Source: Malachius bipustulatus
Lineage: Eukaryota; Arthropoda; Insecta; Coleoptera; Melyridae
Assembly: GCA_910589415.1 (NCBI GenBank)
Contig: OU342630.1
Span: 27,623,867-27,687,866, forward strand
Length of the DNA: 64,000 nt
Direction: 5' to 3'
Shown: positions 1-12,971 of the stretch, piece by piece
Position numbering within the stretch: the first letter of the stretch is position 1
Layout of the letters: every line of letters begins with the position of its first letter
Made by a program: the position numbers and the translations under genes
Notes under the pieces: generated by a model
The model's input: only the letters and a program-made list of their open reading frames with translations
Told to the model about the DNA's origin: nothing
Databases searched by the model: none

Positions 1-634
1 GGGGTTGTTTTCATGCTGTCATGTTATACAGCTTGAAAAATTATAATAATATGCCTTTTATTCGGCTCGATTATCTCAACCTGTATATGAGATATGGCCT
101 GGTCAATTAAGTCTGGGACACCCTGTATATGATATTGATATACGCAATAAGAAGCGGCTCAAAATTAACTAAAGAAGTGCCCTCTTGCACAATTTACTAA
201 AGCAGGCTTAACGGTAAATAGGGTTTTATCACCATATAGCAATTACAGTAAACGTTGCCGCATAAGTGGTTAGGTATTGATCTAGGTATGGTGATAAGGT
301 CTATAATATGTATAGCTAGGTATAAAAAATGATGCGCAGGGCTTAGTGCAAAATAGACGAACGAAATAAAATAATTACAAATACATAATCTTTCTTAGAG
401 TGCCAAGTACTCAAAAATAGAGGATAGAGGGAATCATTGACCTCTTAAATGTTTTTTCGATTATTAGTGTCGTTGAAATAAAATGAATATGATCAATACC
501 TATAGGTACAATTAATATGAGTAAATGACCTAATATGTACCTATACCATCTAGGTACCCATTTACCAAATCACTCAAAACTACAAAAAAAAAGATACACT
601 AAAAGAGCGTATACATATAAGAGAGTGTACTTAC
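1..634 (-). other. start of intron 2 of the knirps-family gene
   Basis: AT-rich sequence downstream of the donor GTAAGT at 634. I found no codons for the expected second half of the zinc finger on the minus strand. Bases 1-125 look like the end of a TA-CAGGG element reaching in from the left: they finish GGGACACCCTG followed by TA. The rest holds only scattered TAGGTA motifs. Confidence 0.6.
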
Positions 635-712
635 TTTACATCCTTCACAAGTAAAAGCTCCGAAATGGAAACCCGCAGCTGGTTCGCCACACACTTTACA
701 CGTCTGGTTCAT
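635..712 (-). CDS. kni-like (kni/knrl/eg): knirps-family nuclear receptor, first coding exon (zinc finger 1 of DNA-binding domain), partial gene
   Basis: The reverse strand from 712 encodes 26 residues starting [15 protein letters not shown] and ending TCEGCK. C5, C8, C22 and C25 are the zinc ligands of the first nuclear-receptor finger, and CEGCK begins the P-box that reads the DNA half-site. The [18 protein letters not shown] start is the signature of the arthropod NR0A receptors (knirps, knirps-related, eagle), orphan transcription factors with a DNA-binding domain but no conventional ligand-binding domain. The exon is preceded directly by a pyrimidine-rich acceptor ending TTTTCAG at 713 and followed by the donor GTAAGTAC from 634, so the next intron is phase 0 after the P-box lysine. 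Drosophila paralogues continue with SFFGR; I see no such exon in 1-634, so the rest of the gene lies outside the window. The visible residues cannot separate kni, knrl and eg. Confidence 0.93.
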
Positions 713-1364
713 CTGAAAACAAAAATATAAATCGTTAGCACCAATTTTTTTTTTGAAATATAACGCCAGAAATAATTCAAAGAAAAATTCTTGGGGTTCA
801 TTGGGGTGGTTTTTTTAGTACCTTAGAATTCAAACTTGATAGTTGAGGAAAAGTTTATTTACTAATCTAGCATTGAAGTCTCCAGAATTTGAGCAGTGGG
901 TTTATTATAAGTTTGTATAAAATAATAATCCCGTAATGTGACGCTATGGGAATAACTTTGGCAGGTCATTTTTATATTTTCAAAAGCCATCTTCTGACGA
1001 GTAATTTGATAACTGTGAACTGTGACCTATAAGTGGTTTTTGGACAATGACGTGATAATAAATGTTTTCAAAAATGTTAAACCCTGCTTGTGATACATCG
1101 TTGCAAAGGATTATTTAGGGAGAATATTTTCCGCTAACCTTCCAACTTTTTTCGCAAAAAAAGCAGAACATTTTTTTTTTCGAAAAGGTCATGCTAAGAA
1201 AATAATTTCTTCAATTTTACATCTATAAAATATTCGTAAAATCAAAAAAGTTCATTCAAATTTTCAATTGTTGAAGACAACAAATTGTTGTTAATTTGAA
1301 AAGCATACTTGACTTTTTTGGATTTACGAATGTACTTGTGTACTTAACTAAAGAAAATAAGTTC
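713..1364. other. AT-rich intron, no feature seen
   Basis: Intronic sequence immediately upstream of exon 2 in the gene's direction. Only the pyrimidine-rich tract and AG acceptor next to 713 are functional-looking. Long A and T runs occur at about 1150-1175. Confidence 0.5.
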
Positions 1365-1905
1365 TTCTTGGGAAACAGTCGTTGCTGAAATATGCTGAAA
1401 AAACTTACAAAGAGATATTCCTTATTCAAGCCGTATCTTTTTTCTTATCAAAAATAATAAATTAATTTTTTTCTTGTAGGTTTACACAGATCGTCAAGAA
1501 GTATCAATTTGACTATAATTTGTAAAAAAAATTCCACGACGACTAGATCCCAGGATTTTATTGTCAACTTTTCTTATTCTTATGACCGCCATATCGTTTT
1601 TAAATGTCATATTTGGTTCAAAAAAAAAACATGCAATTCAAAAAATATAGAACATTATATCAGAAATTTATTCGTTTGTTAAAAGAAAGAACATTTTTTA
1701 GGTCAATAAATGTCAAACACTTTAACTTCACATTCACATTAATGTTATGCTATGAAATAAAAGTTTTGTTGAAAAAAATATTGAAATATGATTTTTTTTA
1801 ATGTGATACATTTTTGATTTTCTTTTTACAATAATTTTTAGAGAAAACCAGTTTTTTTCGGCATTGGTATTTCAGCAACGACTGAAGTTTTCCTAAATTT
1901 TATTT
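1365..1905. mobile_element. degenerate fold-back element, family A copy
   Basis: The left arm reads AGTCGTTGCTGAAATATGCT (about 1376-1395) and the right side carries CAGCAACGACT near 1873-1885 in opposite orientation. Internally it shares GACTAGATCCCAG and the following TCAACTTTT block with the complete family A element at 8739-9739. No termini or duplication survive and there is no coding capacity; the 65-codon frame inside is low-complexity. Confidence 0.55.
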
Positions 1906-4900
1906 CAGATTCTTACAAAAGCAGAATTAGTGCAATTTTTTTCAAATTTAAGCTACCTCGTATACATGAATGTATCGTATGTATGAATTTACCTACTTTT
2001 ATGGTAATGTTTAAATTATTATACTTTTTTGGATTTGAATTATATTCTTGCATTATTGTATCATTTTGTTTATATTATATTGTAATTTAGGAAATATACA
2101 GCTCTCACAATAATAATTCAATAAATTGTTATTATATTTATTTAAAATGTAAAAAAAGTCTTACAAATATAATAATTTGAGATTTTCTTTAAAAATACGT
2201 ACAGCATATTGACAATCAAGATTTTTTTTTAACTTATTATCGAGTCATAGTCATATGATGTTACAACATTTCGAACAACGAGATAAAAATTTTTTCATTG
2301 CCATCATGCAATTTCAATTAGGTACTTAGATAGGTTCATATTTTCAAGGAAATTAGAATATCAAAGAACTAGAAAAACACGATTTACCTACTGCAGTTGT
2401 AATTTAAGAAAGTATACGTAATATTTATCGATGGTATTTGATTATATTAAAAAGTAAATCTTAATGACGGTTCCACCATGTTTGCGATTAATTAAAAAAT
2501 CTTTTCTCCATCCGACTAATGTACAATACAGTTTGAAGTTTAAAAGGTATCCATGCATCCTATTTTGGGTCGTGCAGATATTTCAAATCAGATGAAGATA
2601 CTTATGGTTTTTCGAGGTCGTAATCTCTTTCAGGTCATGACCCGGATATATAAAATCTAATAATGTAGGTACTTGATTATATCAATACTCATCCCAACTG
2701 TCTATGTACCTTAAATATCTATAACTTTATACAACTGGCTCTAGCTGGTGAAATGTAAATAGAAGGTATACCTATAATTTCTTAATAATCGTCTTAAATA
2801 TTATACCTACCGATTTTATTGACTCATTATTGTATTTAGTATAAATAATAAATTTCACTTCTCTATTGAATGAAGTGTCAAAATTGGTTCATCGCTTGCG
2901 CAACTGTCGATATACATACCTATATGTATGCATACAAGAAGATAAAATTTTATTATGACACCAGTCGAAAGTGAGTGTGAATCCTCCATGAATAAGTTTG
3001 AATCCTCGAACTCTCAAGCATCATTACTTTAACAACTACTACATAATTCCCAAGTAAATTAAATATAGGTAGGCATCTAATAAAATTATAACAGTGAATG
3101 TCCTAGAATTTTATTTATGTAAAATAAATTGGGAATAATATTTAGATTAGGCATATACAGAATGTGAATGAACATTAAAATTTATTTTATTCGTTAAACT
3201 GGAAGCTTAATATAATTGCTATAAGTGAATAATTTAAAAATTAGTAAAATATTTATTGATTGAACATATTGAAAACCATGTTCATATAAATAAATTATAA
3301 TTAAAAACAACCTTGAGAATGGACACTTTGTACAAGCTTTTTTGTGAAATCAAAACACATTTTGATCACTTTTTTTGAAAAAGTCACCGTCTTCAAAAGA
3401 GAAAATTATTTTCTGGCAAAGAATCTATTCTCGTCTCCATCGCCTATCTCTTCCCCATCTCATAGCAAATTTTGTTTGTTAATTTTTTCCACCGAATATG
3501 AAATCACGTGACTTCCTTGAAAAACGAAAGTGGAATTTTTTTCTTTTTTTTCGAAAAAATCATATCTGGTGGGACAAAAATATTCTTGATTTGTGGTTTC
3601 TTGATTTAAAGACCTCGCAACACCCTGATAAATTTTATAGATTTTCATATTTCTTCCTTGCTATTTCGTAAAATCGTTAGGTGATCTTGGGAATTTCGAA
3701 AAATTCTCGTAAATTTTCTTGAGTAGGTAACTTGCTAGAAAATGCAGTTATAAATTTCGAATCGAAGCTCGTAATGTTCAGAGATATCACACAGATAAAT
3801 AATTATTATAGTGGGAGTATCAGAAGTCGGGGTGTTTAGAAATTCAAATATCTCATTTAAGCAATGCTCATAAATTAAGTGACTTAGTTTAGTTGGACAA
3901 GGTGTAAGATACCGGTTAACTTGGCAGCAATTAGAATAACACTATTTTTAAACGAGTAACACTGGTGCACCGTTGTACTAAATAAGGAGCTGGCATGGCT
4001 TAATTTCTTGTCGATCTCCTAATTAGTAGTATTGCGATACTATTACAATTAATTTAGGTTCTCGAACCGCGCCAAAATAATTAGAACTGGCGACGCATTT
4101 TGTATTACACATTGTTAACAGGGCGATAAAAACACTGTTGTAAGTCCATTTCCAAAGATGCTCATTGAATATGCTAACGATTATTTTGTCGAACCAATGA
4201 ACACTTTATCGCATTTTTTTGGTCATATGTAAAGTGACCTAACTGGGTCAATCAGTACAAGGACCATACGTTTCACATGCATGAATTGGAATACCAAATA
4301 ATTAATTTACAAAAATCAGCTTGGTTTGCATTAAATTTACTGTTGCTATTCCCACAAATGAATGAACTTTTTTACCATTGCCACTTTTTTACGCACCAGT
4401 CTCGATAGTTTCACTAGAACTGACTTCATTCACAACTCTGATATAGTGGAAGTACCGTAGTAAATCTAAAATAAATCAATCTAGTTTTTTCGAGTTAAAT
4501 CTCTTCGTTAGTTTAAGTCAGTTAGTTAGACTCGGCCGTATTTTGTGCCAAATTTTCATACCACTTCCATTGATTGATTTATAATGGCTACTGGATAATT
4601 AATTTTCACTTTAATTGACAGCTTTGCTACTGCAACTGACTGTGTTAGCAAAATACTATTTTTTTAAATAAAGTTTTTAGAAAATGATAATAAAATCAAT
4701 CTTAAAATGAGTCTCTGTAAGAATTGAAAAGAATTGTGTATAATGCGTTTTCTTTTTGTTTCTATTGTTTACGATGACATTTTTACTAGTGACAATTCCA
4801 CTCATTCGTGATTACACTCATTTTATTTATCAAATATAGCTGCTTGCTACCTAATATTTATTCGAAGAAGGAAGAGACAATATGTTGCTATGGCAATGGC

Positions 4901-6060
4901 GCGATTCCTTGGCACTCTATTACTAAATGTCACAATTAATTTTATTATTTTGAAACATTTTGTATGGAAGCAGCTTATCATCACCCTACCAGTTTGAGCC
5001 CGGGTCCTTTCGAACAAGAGTCTAGGAATTGGTCTACTTAGACCATAGTCACCTGTTGAAAACGTATGCCACAAGTACTACTACCATTTGCTATATGATT
5101 TTTATTAGAAATATTAACATAAAATACAAAAATGGTGTTCTTAACAATATAATATTTGTCCTTTTAAAAGGCATTTTGCGTATTGTTCACTGTTAAATAA
5201 AGTGTATAGTACCATATTTTTTGTTGGAATTGTCTCAACAAATACAACTCGACCTTAGATTTAGCGGGGTATTTTTAAAAAGTTGTTTTCTCATACTTAC
5301 TTTCAAGTAGGGCATTTAATTTCATCTTCAGAAAAAACACTCGAGCTATGGTTTTCTTCAGGAAGAGAATCTATTTTTGTATTTTTTGTTCAACCAGCAA
5401 AGAAAAAGTTTTGGCGTCCTATTACACTTCAATTGACAACAATCCGATTTCTTGAAAGTTTTTTTAATGAATTAAAATAAATAGCAACTCATAATAATAA
5501 TTTTGTATTGCATGGTCTTGTTTGAGCTTTGATCTAAGGATGCAGTTTCAACACGCTCCTTCTAATTATTTCTCTCGTTTTAGTAAATGATGTGCTATGA
5601 AACGGAAAAAAGATCAACCATGAAGTAACCTTGGATGATATAATAACTATAAATACTTCAATAACTGGGTATTTATCTCGCCGCCGTGCTTTCTGTATCA
5701 ATAATAAGAAAACCCAAAGTGTTCTCTTGTAATCATCTTCTGAACATCCTGCTATTATTGAATTATAATTGGAACTGCGGATAAGAATTCTTGTGATCAA
5801 CAATTATTATTATTTATTTCAAACGATTTGATTATTAGCTATTTTTATAAATAATAAGTAGCATGCACCTTTTTATAGATTATTTTCAAAAGACTTTCAT
5901 TTCCTTGAATCGATTTTTTTTGCAAATATTATTAATCAGTGCGTTTAAAAAACTTGGAAATATTTGATATGCTTAAGTAATTACTTTCTAAAATTAATGA
6001 CATGTACCTTTAAAAAAAAAACATTCACAGTAAGGTCATAAAGATGAAATTGTAACATCG
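1906..6060. other. AT-rich intron without recognised genes
   Basis: No exon, RNA gene or clean transposon was recognised. Within it, 4005-4100 is less AT-biased and holds clustered short motifs (AATTAGTAGTATTGCGATAC and GAACCGCGCC), which could be a regulatory element, but nothing in the sequence proves it. Short open frames here look random. Confidence 0.4.
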
Positions 6061-7440
6061 GGCTTTCTTCTGATGTTAGACTGGGATATTAAATGAGAAG
6101 AGGAGATCGCAGATTGCAGATAAGACTATTATTAAATAAAGAGCAGCAATTAAATAAAGTTGCATAAAGACCTCGAAGAGCGAGTCCATGGAATATTAAG
6201 ACCGTTGCAAAAAGTAAAAATAGAACAGCGGACAAAGAACCACTGGAGGTGACAAAAATTGAGGAAGAAGTCCAAAAAAGATACACTGTGTGAAAATGAA
6301 TTTTACCGATTGAATTGCTAGAGAAAAGTGGAGAAGTTTAAGAAGAACTCCGAAGAACCAAATTTATTTTAGATAAACATAATACCACTCATTATGAATT
6401 ATCTTCTGAATACATATGTGCCAAAATTTATAATCATTTGCCAAATAATTACAAAAAAAATAATTAAAAAAATTTTTCAAAAGAAATTAAAAATATTTTA
6501 TTAAAAAAATGTTATTACAGCTTAAATGAATATCTGAACAATTCTTTGGATTTGTAATTTTAAATAATTATAACTTTATAAATAATTTTAAGATTAATTT
6601 TTGTTCATTTTCCTTATTAAAAAATGCAATAGGTAATATGTATTTAACATTAGGAAATAAATATTATAATTATTATTATTATTATACATAGAAATGTATA
6701 ATAGAAAAATTGTATCAATGACGACAAATCCGTTTATTGAACAAGAATAAACTCCTCTGAACAACACAACTTTTAGTTGGTTTGGTGTAGAGAAATCGAT
6801 GTTCGCTGTAATTTCAGCTCATCAGTCTGTTAAAAAAGTTAATTTAAAAAAAAGTTTACGTCATAGCAATCATCATATAAATGCGGAAAAGCTGGGTACT
6901 GATATGTAAATAGAATAAATAAATAGAATAAAAATATACATATAGCAATGTAGGAGCCAGTTGAAAGCAAAAAAAAGATAAGCGCAAGGAAAATTGACTA
7001 AAGAATGATATTTGTAAAAAGGTAATAAGAGAGTAGGCAAAAACTGACAGTAGTGGAAACGATTGATAATATGAAAGTATGAAAGTATGAAAAAGATGAC
7101 GAAGATGTAGGAAATGCCGCAAAGATGGCAATTAATTGCAAATACAAGAATCAGGATCTACACGAAACAACTGTGTTAAGAAATAATTTAAGGCAGGACG
7201 GTCAAAAATAGGAAAATGAAAACTGAGATGAACAAAAGTACACAGGAAGATGATAAAGGGAGTGGGAGTGGGAGAAGTAATGGATATAAAGGAAATTTAA
7301 ATAAAATGTTGGTGAATTGTGTGAAGACTGCGGAGAAAAAAAATCTATCAGAAAATTAAGTGCGTTAAGCGAAGGCGGGTAATACAGTTCACATAAAAAA
7401 ATTAGACAAACAGAAAGATGAAACGGAAATTGTTGGCCGA
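6061..7440 (+). other. purine-rich strand-asymmetric stretch, possibly decayed coding sequence
   Basis: The plus strand is strikingly rich in AG words (GAGGAAGAAG, GAGAAAAG, GGAAGATGATAAAGGG), mainly in 6090-6370 and 6930-7440, separated by AT-rich DNA. This asymmetry resembles lysine/glutamate-rich coding DNA or a decayed retrotransposon. Stops interrupt every frame within about 90 codons and I recognise no domain. GAAAGTAT is tandemly repeated near 7073-7090. Confidence 0.3.
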
Positions 7441-8736
7441 TATTCTACGAATACATTAGACTGTGATAAAACAATATTTCTATGCACAAGTCGCAAGTAT
7501 AACTATATGTATCGTAATATACCTAATACAAGGAAATTAATTACCCATCACATGTACCTAATGTAATTTTTTATATGCTTTACAAATAGTTTATCACTTT
7601 GACAAAATGGATCGTTTATTTCTGTGCCATCAATGGTTAATTTCCACACAACAGTGAAATTTTGAAACTGCATTAGCTAATCAATAACTAACGCAACGCT
7701 AATGCCTGGTATCATTGGCAACGATATCCAACTATCAATTAATTTAATTTAATTACAATAATTATTGTCTCCTCGTATCTCCGGTGCGCGATGTCGATGA
7801 ATTCATGTTCTTCGTTGTCGATGTGCTCTTGCGCAACAGCGACAACCTGCCGCGTGCATGAAATGTGTACCTAAGTACACCGTGTGCATTATGATGATGA
7901 TGTTATCAGTGACGAAATCTGCGAACGGCAGGAATGATATACTAATGAAGAACGGACTCAAGGAAAGTGAAAACAATTGTTTGTTTAACTTACTGAAACA
8001 GAAACGCGTTCCCATGACCTGCCCAGTTAGTTAGCTGAGTTACATTTCCATGCCCAGCCCGCGGCCGATCCGTAATTATCAACATTATCATAACAAAACG
8101 CTAACTCGGATTTAGGATATGTGAAATGTGTCACAACCTTTAACTCTTTCAAATCATTCCTCCTTGCCTCTTGCGTACTTTTATTCCCAATCTAGATTTA
8201 AATAATACCTAACCTACCTATATGCGTTGTTCTCAATCATTTTCATGCCCATTCATGATCTGAAACAGGTATGAGAGACATGCCTCTGAAGAATAAGATC
8301 ATTCAGATAATTATTTTCACTTGCCTTGAAGGTTTACAATACCTTTGACATAACTAATTTACTCTAGTGTAACAATATATTTTATGTAATGACATATTTC
8401 TTGAATTAAAAACATCATTAATAAAATACACGATCTATTCTCATAAACTTAACCATTCATCATCAGGTCTTAAATATTATTAACATGATAAAAATCATAA
8501 GAATACATTAAAACTCATTACAGGCTGGCAAGTTATCGTGTCAAGTGTAAGAAACATGTAGTTAATTCTGATAATGGGGGCGATTTAACAATTTCAAGAC
8601 CAATTTCTTGTTCGTTAGTAAAATTAAAATTTATAATTTTCTGTCGCAACAGAACAGGCATATCTTTGAATCATCTTAATGGGATAACGGGAAGTGCGTT
8701 GATTAAAATCAAGGTATCCTAGACAGGACAACATAA
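7441..8736. other. intron with a more balanced-composition block at about 7600-8110
   Basis: No gene was recognised. From about 7600 to 8110 the sequence is less AT-biased and rich in homeodomain-like TAAT/ATCAAT words. It includes a 14-bp palindrome ACAATAATTATTGT at 7755-7768 and GC-richer text (GGTGCGCGATGTCG, CCCGCGGCCGATCC). This resembles a cis-regulatory module, but the call rests on composition only. Confidence 0.3.
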
Positions 8737-8738
8737 TA

Positions 8739-9739
8739 CAGGGTGCACCATGTATCCTTCTCTATATTGCTATCTCCTAACGCTAACAGATACAGAGTCG
8801 GTTAAACAAGTCCAAAGGAGCGCAATTTTGTGGCCATCTCGATTCCGTCGAGACATACAAGATATCTTTGACCGTTCCTGAAATATCCTGAAAAACCTGA
8901 AAAATCGAGATTTCTTATTTTTTCCATATCTTTTTTATTACTGGAGATTAATGAATAAGTTTTTGTGGGCTTACATAAGTCGTCAAGAGCTACCCATCTG
9001 ACATTTCAAAAATTTTCAAAGCCGACTAGATCCCAGAATTTTCATAGTCAACTTTCGTTTTTCTTATGGCCACCATAGTGTTTTTTTATGTTGTTCAGTA
9101 TAAAAAAAATCATAAAAACAAAAAATTGTTAAACTTCAAAAAATAAATTAAAAATTTTTTTATTCTTCTTTTTTCTTTACAAAAAAGACAACTTTTAAGA
9201 CCGAATTTCATAGATAAATTAAAAAACCATAAGGCAAGCACTATTTCGGCGTAATTTACAAATGTTGACGTTTTTCGACGATTTTTTATTAGGTTTTTCT
9301 TTGAAAAATTAAGAATAAAAATTTAAAAAAAATTTTTTTGAAGTTTATTAATTTTTGGTTTCCATTATTTTTTTCATATCGAACGACATAAAAAAATAAT
9401 ATGGCGGCCATAAGAAAAACGAAAGTTGACTGTGAAAACTCTTGGATCTAGTAGGCCTTGAAAATTTTTGAAACGTCAGATGTATAGCTCTTAACGGTTT
9501 ATGTAAGCCTACAAAAAATTATTTATTAATTTACAATAATAAAAAAGATATGAGGAAAATAAGAAATCTCGATTTTTCAGTTTTTTCAGGATATTTCAGG
9601 AACGGTCACAGATATCTTGCATGTTTTGACGGATTCGAGATGGCCACAAAACTGCGCATCTTTTCTCTAATTTAACCGACCCTGTATCTCTTAGCGTTCA
9701 GGAGATAGCAATATAGAGAAGGATACATGGTGCACCCTG
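8739..9739. mobile_element. 1,001-bp fold-back element, family A, apparently complete
   Basis: The ends are CAGGGTGCACCATGTATCC on the left and its complement ending GGTGCACCCTG on the right, each flanked by TA (8737-8738 and 9740-9741). The two halves are long imperfect inverted repeats meeting near 9240, sharing ATATTGCTATCTCCT, GATACAGAGTCGGTTAAA and AAATCGAGATTTCTTATTTT blocks. There is no transposase frame. TA duplication and CAGGG-type ends fit a nonautonomous Tc1/mariner-like element, mobilised in trans by a transposase not in this window. Related broken copies lie at 1365-1905 and 14630-15140. Confidence 0.85.
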
Positions 9740-9741
9740 TA

Positions 9742-10165
9742 TAGGTAAGTCAGCCTTTCTGTTATTGGGGTAGGTGATAACTGATGCCTGTTATTAGGAT
9801 AGATCTAAATAAATAAATAATATTTTTGTTGATTTTTGTTCTTGATCTCTATAGATAGGAGATTCAGACTGCAATGGATTTACCGTCGCATGCAGTACGT
9901 ACTTACATTTTCATAAAATACCTCATCTTCATAATGTGGTTAGATTGTTTACACCAAGTCAGAGACTCGTATAGGACATCATGGAGGAGATATTCCACAA
10001 AAGTTAATGTCTTGCATATTTCTCCAATATTTAAATTTTTCTATTTTAAGAACGCCCCTGTAGCTTTACCTTGCAAACATTAGGCACAAAATTTTGGACC
10101 TTAGTAAAGCCTACGAACGACTGCTGATTTTTGTTAAAAAAGTATATAAAAAAAAACGCTGTTTG
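9742..10165. other. intron between two mobile elements, nothing recognised
   Basis: AT-rich sequence with a 69-codon plus-strand frame (9874-10083) that has no recognisable domain and no splice context I trust. Confidence 0.4.
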
Positions 10166-10167
10166 TA

Positions 10168-10371
10168 CAGGGTGTCCCTCCAAAATTCCCAAAAACCTGT
10201 TCATGCCACTCGATTACAGGTCGTAGTTTTCAGTCTAGGGAACTGAAATTTTTAGGTAGACGTCTGAGAAATATTTTTTGAAATATTTGAGAAATATCTG
10301 TCAAGTCGTTTCAAAATGGAGGCCATTTTTTGAACTGTTGTAAAAACGGATATTTTTGAACCCCTGGTATA
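10168..10371. mobile_element. about 204-bp element, family C copy 1
   Basis: It begins CAGGGTGTCCCTCC after TA at 10166-10167 and ends near GAACCCCTG followed by GTATA. It is homologous, in opposite orientation, to 38027-38226: both share the block GTTTTCAGTCTAGGGAACTG (with small changes) and GTCGTTTCAAAAT. Finding two diverged copies with matching outer limits supports a discrete unit. It has no coding capacity. Confidence 0.6.
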
Positions 10372-12430
10372 AATCAAATTAACAGAACAAAAAGAACGTA
10401 TATCCCCATCAAGTTATACACTTGTGCCAAAAAATTTGTATTTTAGTCATCTACCCAAGCCCATACCAGTGCCGTGGGGCCCGTGGGTATAGAAAATCTG
10501 TCAAAATTCCTAAATTCCTACATCCATTTTATGGCTCATTTTCAAAGGAATTGAACTGAAATTTTTACACTAAGTAACTATTACTGATGAGACCATATTT
10601 GAAATGAACTAACAGCATGAAAATTTTCAACAACACAATTTCCGAAATGACGAAAATATTTATAATTGAAAACCCTATTTGTGAGATGAATGAACAAGAG
10701 GGTTTTTGAGCATCAAGTATAAAAAAAGTTAATAAAACTAATTAAAAAAAGACTGAAAAAAAAGCATGTAGATACCTACTAAAAACAGTAAGGAGACGTT
10801 AGAAGAACCGAACTATAGAGAAGCGTTACGAAAAAATAATGAAGGAGATGATCTGGATATGAAAACATAGAGAGAAAAAAAGGGGGGAGTATATTGTTTT
10901 TGAGGACGCTCTTTCCAAAAATCAGGTTACTGTAATTCCAAGTACGGCCAAGCAGAACGAAAAATTAAGAAATATGGACCAAAAATGTGTTTTTTCGGAA
11001 TATCTCGAAAGCCGTTGCCGTTTCTTTTCCTAAAGGACTGGGATTAGGTACAACGAGGTAATGGAATTTTCATTTTTGACAAAATGTGTCATTTTTAGTA
11101 CTAGAGATGAAGTTTGAATGCGTCGTAGAGGAGTAAAAGAGGACATGAAAATGCAAATTGCCGTGTAGAAAGCAACGGTTGGTCGAGAATACCTTTTTTA
11201 TAGATTATATTCCAAAATCCCTAATCAAAAAACTGTTTTTGGGCCATATCGTTCTATTTCTTACCCACTTGGTCGCTCGTGCGAGGGAAAAAAATCCGAT
11301 TTTCAAGAAGAGTGCCCTCGAAAATATATATTTTTCCCTATATTTGAATCATTCGATTTTTTTTTGGGTTCGATGGAAAGAAGGACTTCTAGCACATGGA
11401 CTAAGAGTACTGGAGCGGAAAACTACAGCAGACAGCAGATGCAGAAAAAAGCTGAAGGGAACATAAAATTATTGAATATTTGACAAATGGAGACCTAAAC
11501 TTGAAAAAAAGACTGCGACTAGAGAAAACAGTGAATTTTTTGGAATCATATTAAAACTTCAAATACGACCTCGTTAAGCAAGAAAAATTTCCAAGTATTA
11601 TTTTTTCAAGTATAATTTCCTTTAATAAAACTGGTTGAGTTTGAAGTTCAGTAGTTTTTTGGAAATTGAACTAAAAAATTATAGACGAAAGGTAATCGTT
11701 TCCGAATAATTTTTATACTTTTAATAGCGCTTTTTAATATAATGTACTTTAAATCAACACTTGCGTTGTGCACATTCAACCGGTAACTATCATCAAGCAT
11801 CAGTTCCATATTACGATTGCAATGAATTTCCCATATGGTCTCAATCTGAATGCATAATCAAGAACGACTCTCTTCTTCGATATAATTTTATTGATTATGA
11901 TAATTACCGCGAGAGTCCGTTTAATTCCTGTCAATGATTCAAGTCATCTGAAGACGAGACTCGTAATGCGCTAGAAAAGCAGTTCGGCCGTCCAATTACC
12001 ACAGAAGATGGAGGAGCAAAATGCACTGGAAATTCTCACCGGCATGGCATCTCTCTGAATTAATAACCCATTAGATTGTGAAAGTAGTGTTTCCACCTAC
12101 AAGATGATCATCATCGGTTAGCACCGGCACCGTGTGCATCTTCGACGAACAAATATTGTTCGAATTGGAATTTGTTGCCATGAGTGATGTTTCGAGGATT
12201 GAGGGCATACCAGAAATGTATAGACGGACAGGCAGACAGACAAATAGAGAAATCAGTTATTGACAAAATTAAACCGAATTTCTTCGGAGAATATTAGAAC
12301 ATGGAGTGAATTTGCAATTCAATTCGGACTCTTTTAATTAGCAGAATTTAAAAGTTTTATGGTTCTAGAAAGATGTATCTTGTCATCTTGTCAGACAAGA
12401 TGAAAAATTAAGATTAGAGATAGCGCGTCT
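10372..12430. other. intron; unclassified repeat-like text at 10.4-11.6 kb and balanced block at 11.75-12.2 kb
   Basis: 10372-11600 has phrases typical of old insect repeats (ATATCTCGAAAGCCGTTGCC near 11000) but I could not pair termini. A 102-codon frame at 11158-11466 has no recognised domain. From about 11750 to 12190 the composition becomes less AT-rich (ATCACCGGCATGG-like words, GCACCGGCACCGTGTGC), which could mark regulatory DNA. No exon was identified. Confidence 0.35.
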
Positions 12431-12971
12431 TAATCTGTCTACAGGGTGTTTGCAAGTGATCAGACCAGGTATCGGTGAATGTCACATAAAGTTATAAAAG
12501 TTATTGGAAATGGTTTATTATTTTCTTGCCAATATATTATAGAAAAAGATTTATATCCTCGAAAAATTAAGACTAGCTGGAACAGATAGATTTTGCTTGA
12601 ACAAATTATATGATCGACTAGCTATTTTGACTGTAAATATAGATACACTCTGTATATTGAAGTGTAGGTAAGTCACGGTCGAGACCATTTATCTTCATTT
12701 CCAATTCATTTTTCATTGCTGATGTCCAAGTGAACATCCATAAGAACTGGAACTTTGAACCATGACGAATGAAATCATCGCGTGTTTAGCCTCCTTATTT
12801 TACACCTAGAGTCCTAGACGATTTTATGACAATTCTTATTATTTTTTTATTTAGTATAAATATACATTATATGCATTATAAAATAATGTGGATGCGCAAA
12901 TAGCGCCAGATTTCATAATAATAAATAGGTTTGGGAAACGAAAACTCAATGTTTAAAATTTTATACAATCT
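12431..12971. other. intron with a possible eroded CAGGG element at 12436-12655
   Basis: CAGGGTGTTTGC preceded by TA occurs at about 12434, and CACTCTG followed by TATA at about 12648-12655 would be the opposite end (rc CAGAGTG). The arms between do not pair convincingly, so this is weak. The remainder is AT-rich. Confidence 0.25.

Noticed and set aside
1..634. Second half of the receptor zinc finger (SFFGR-type exon)
   Set aside because: I looked for the matching codons on the minus strand and found none, so the next exon is outside the window.
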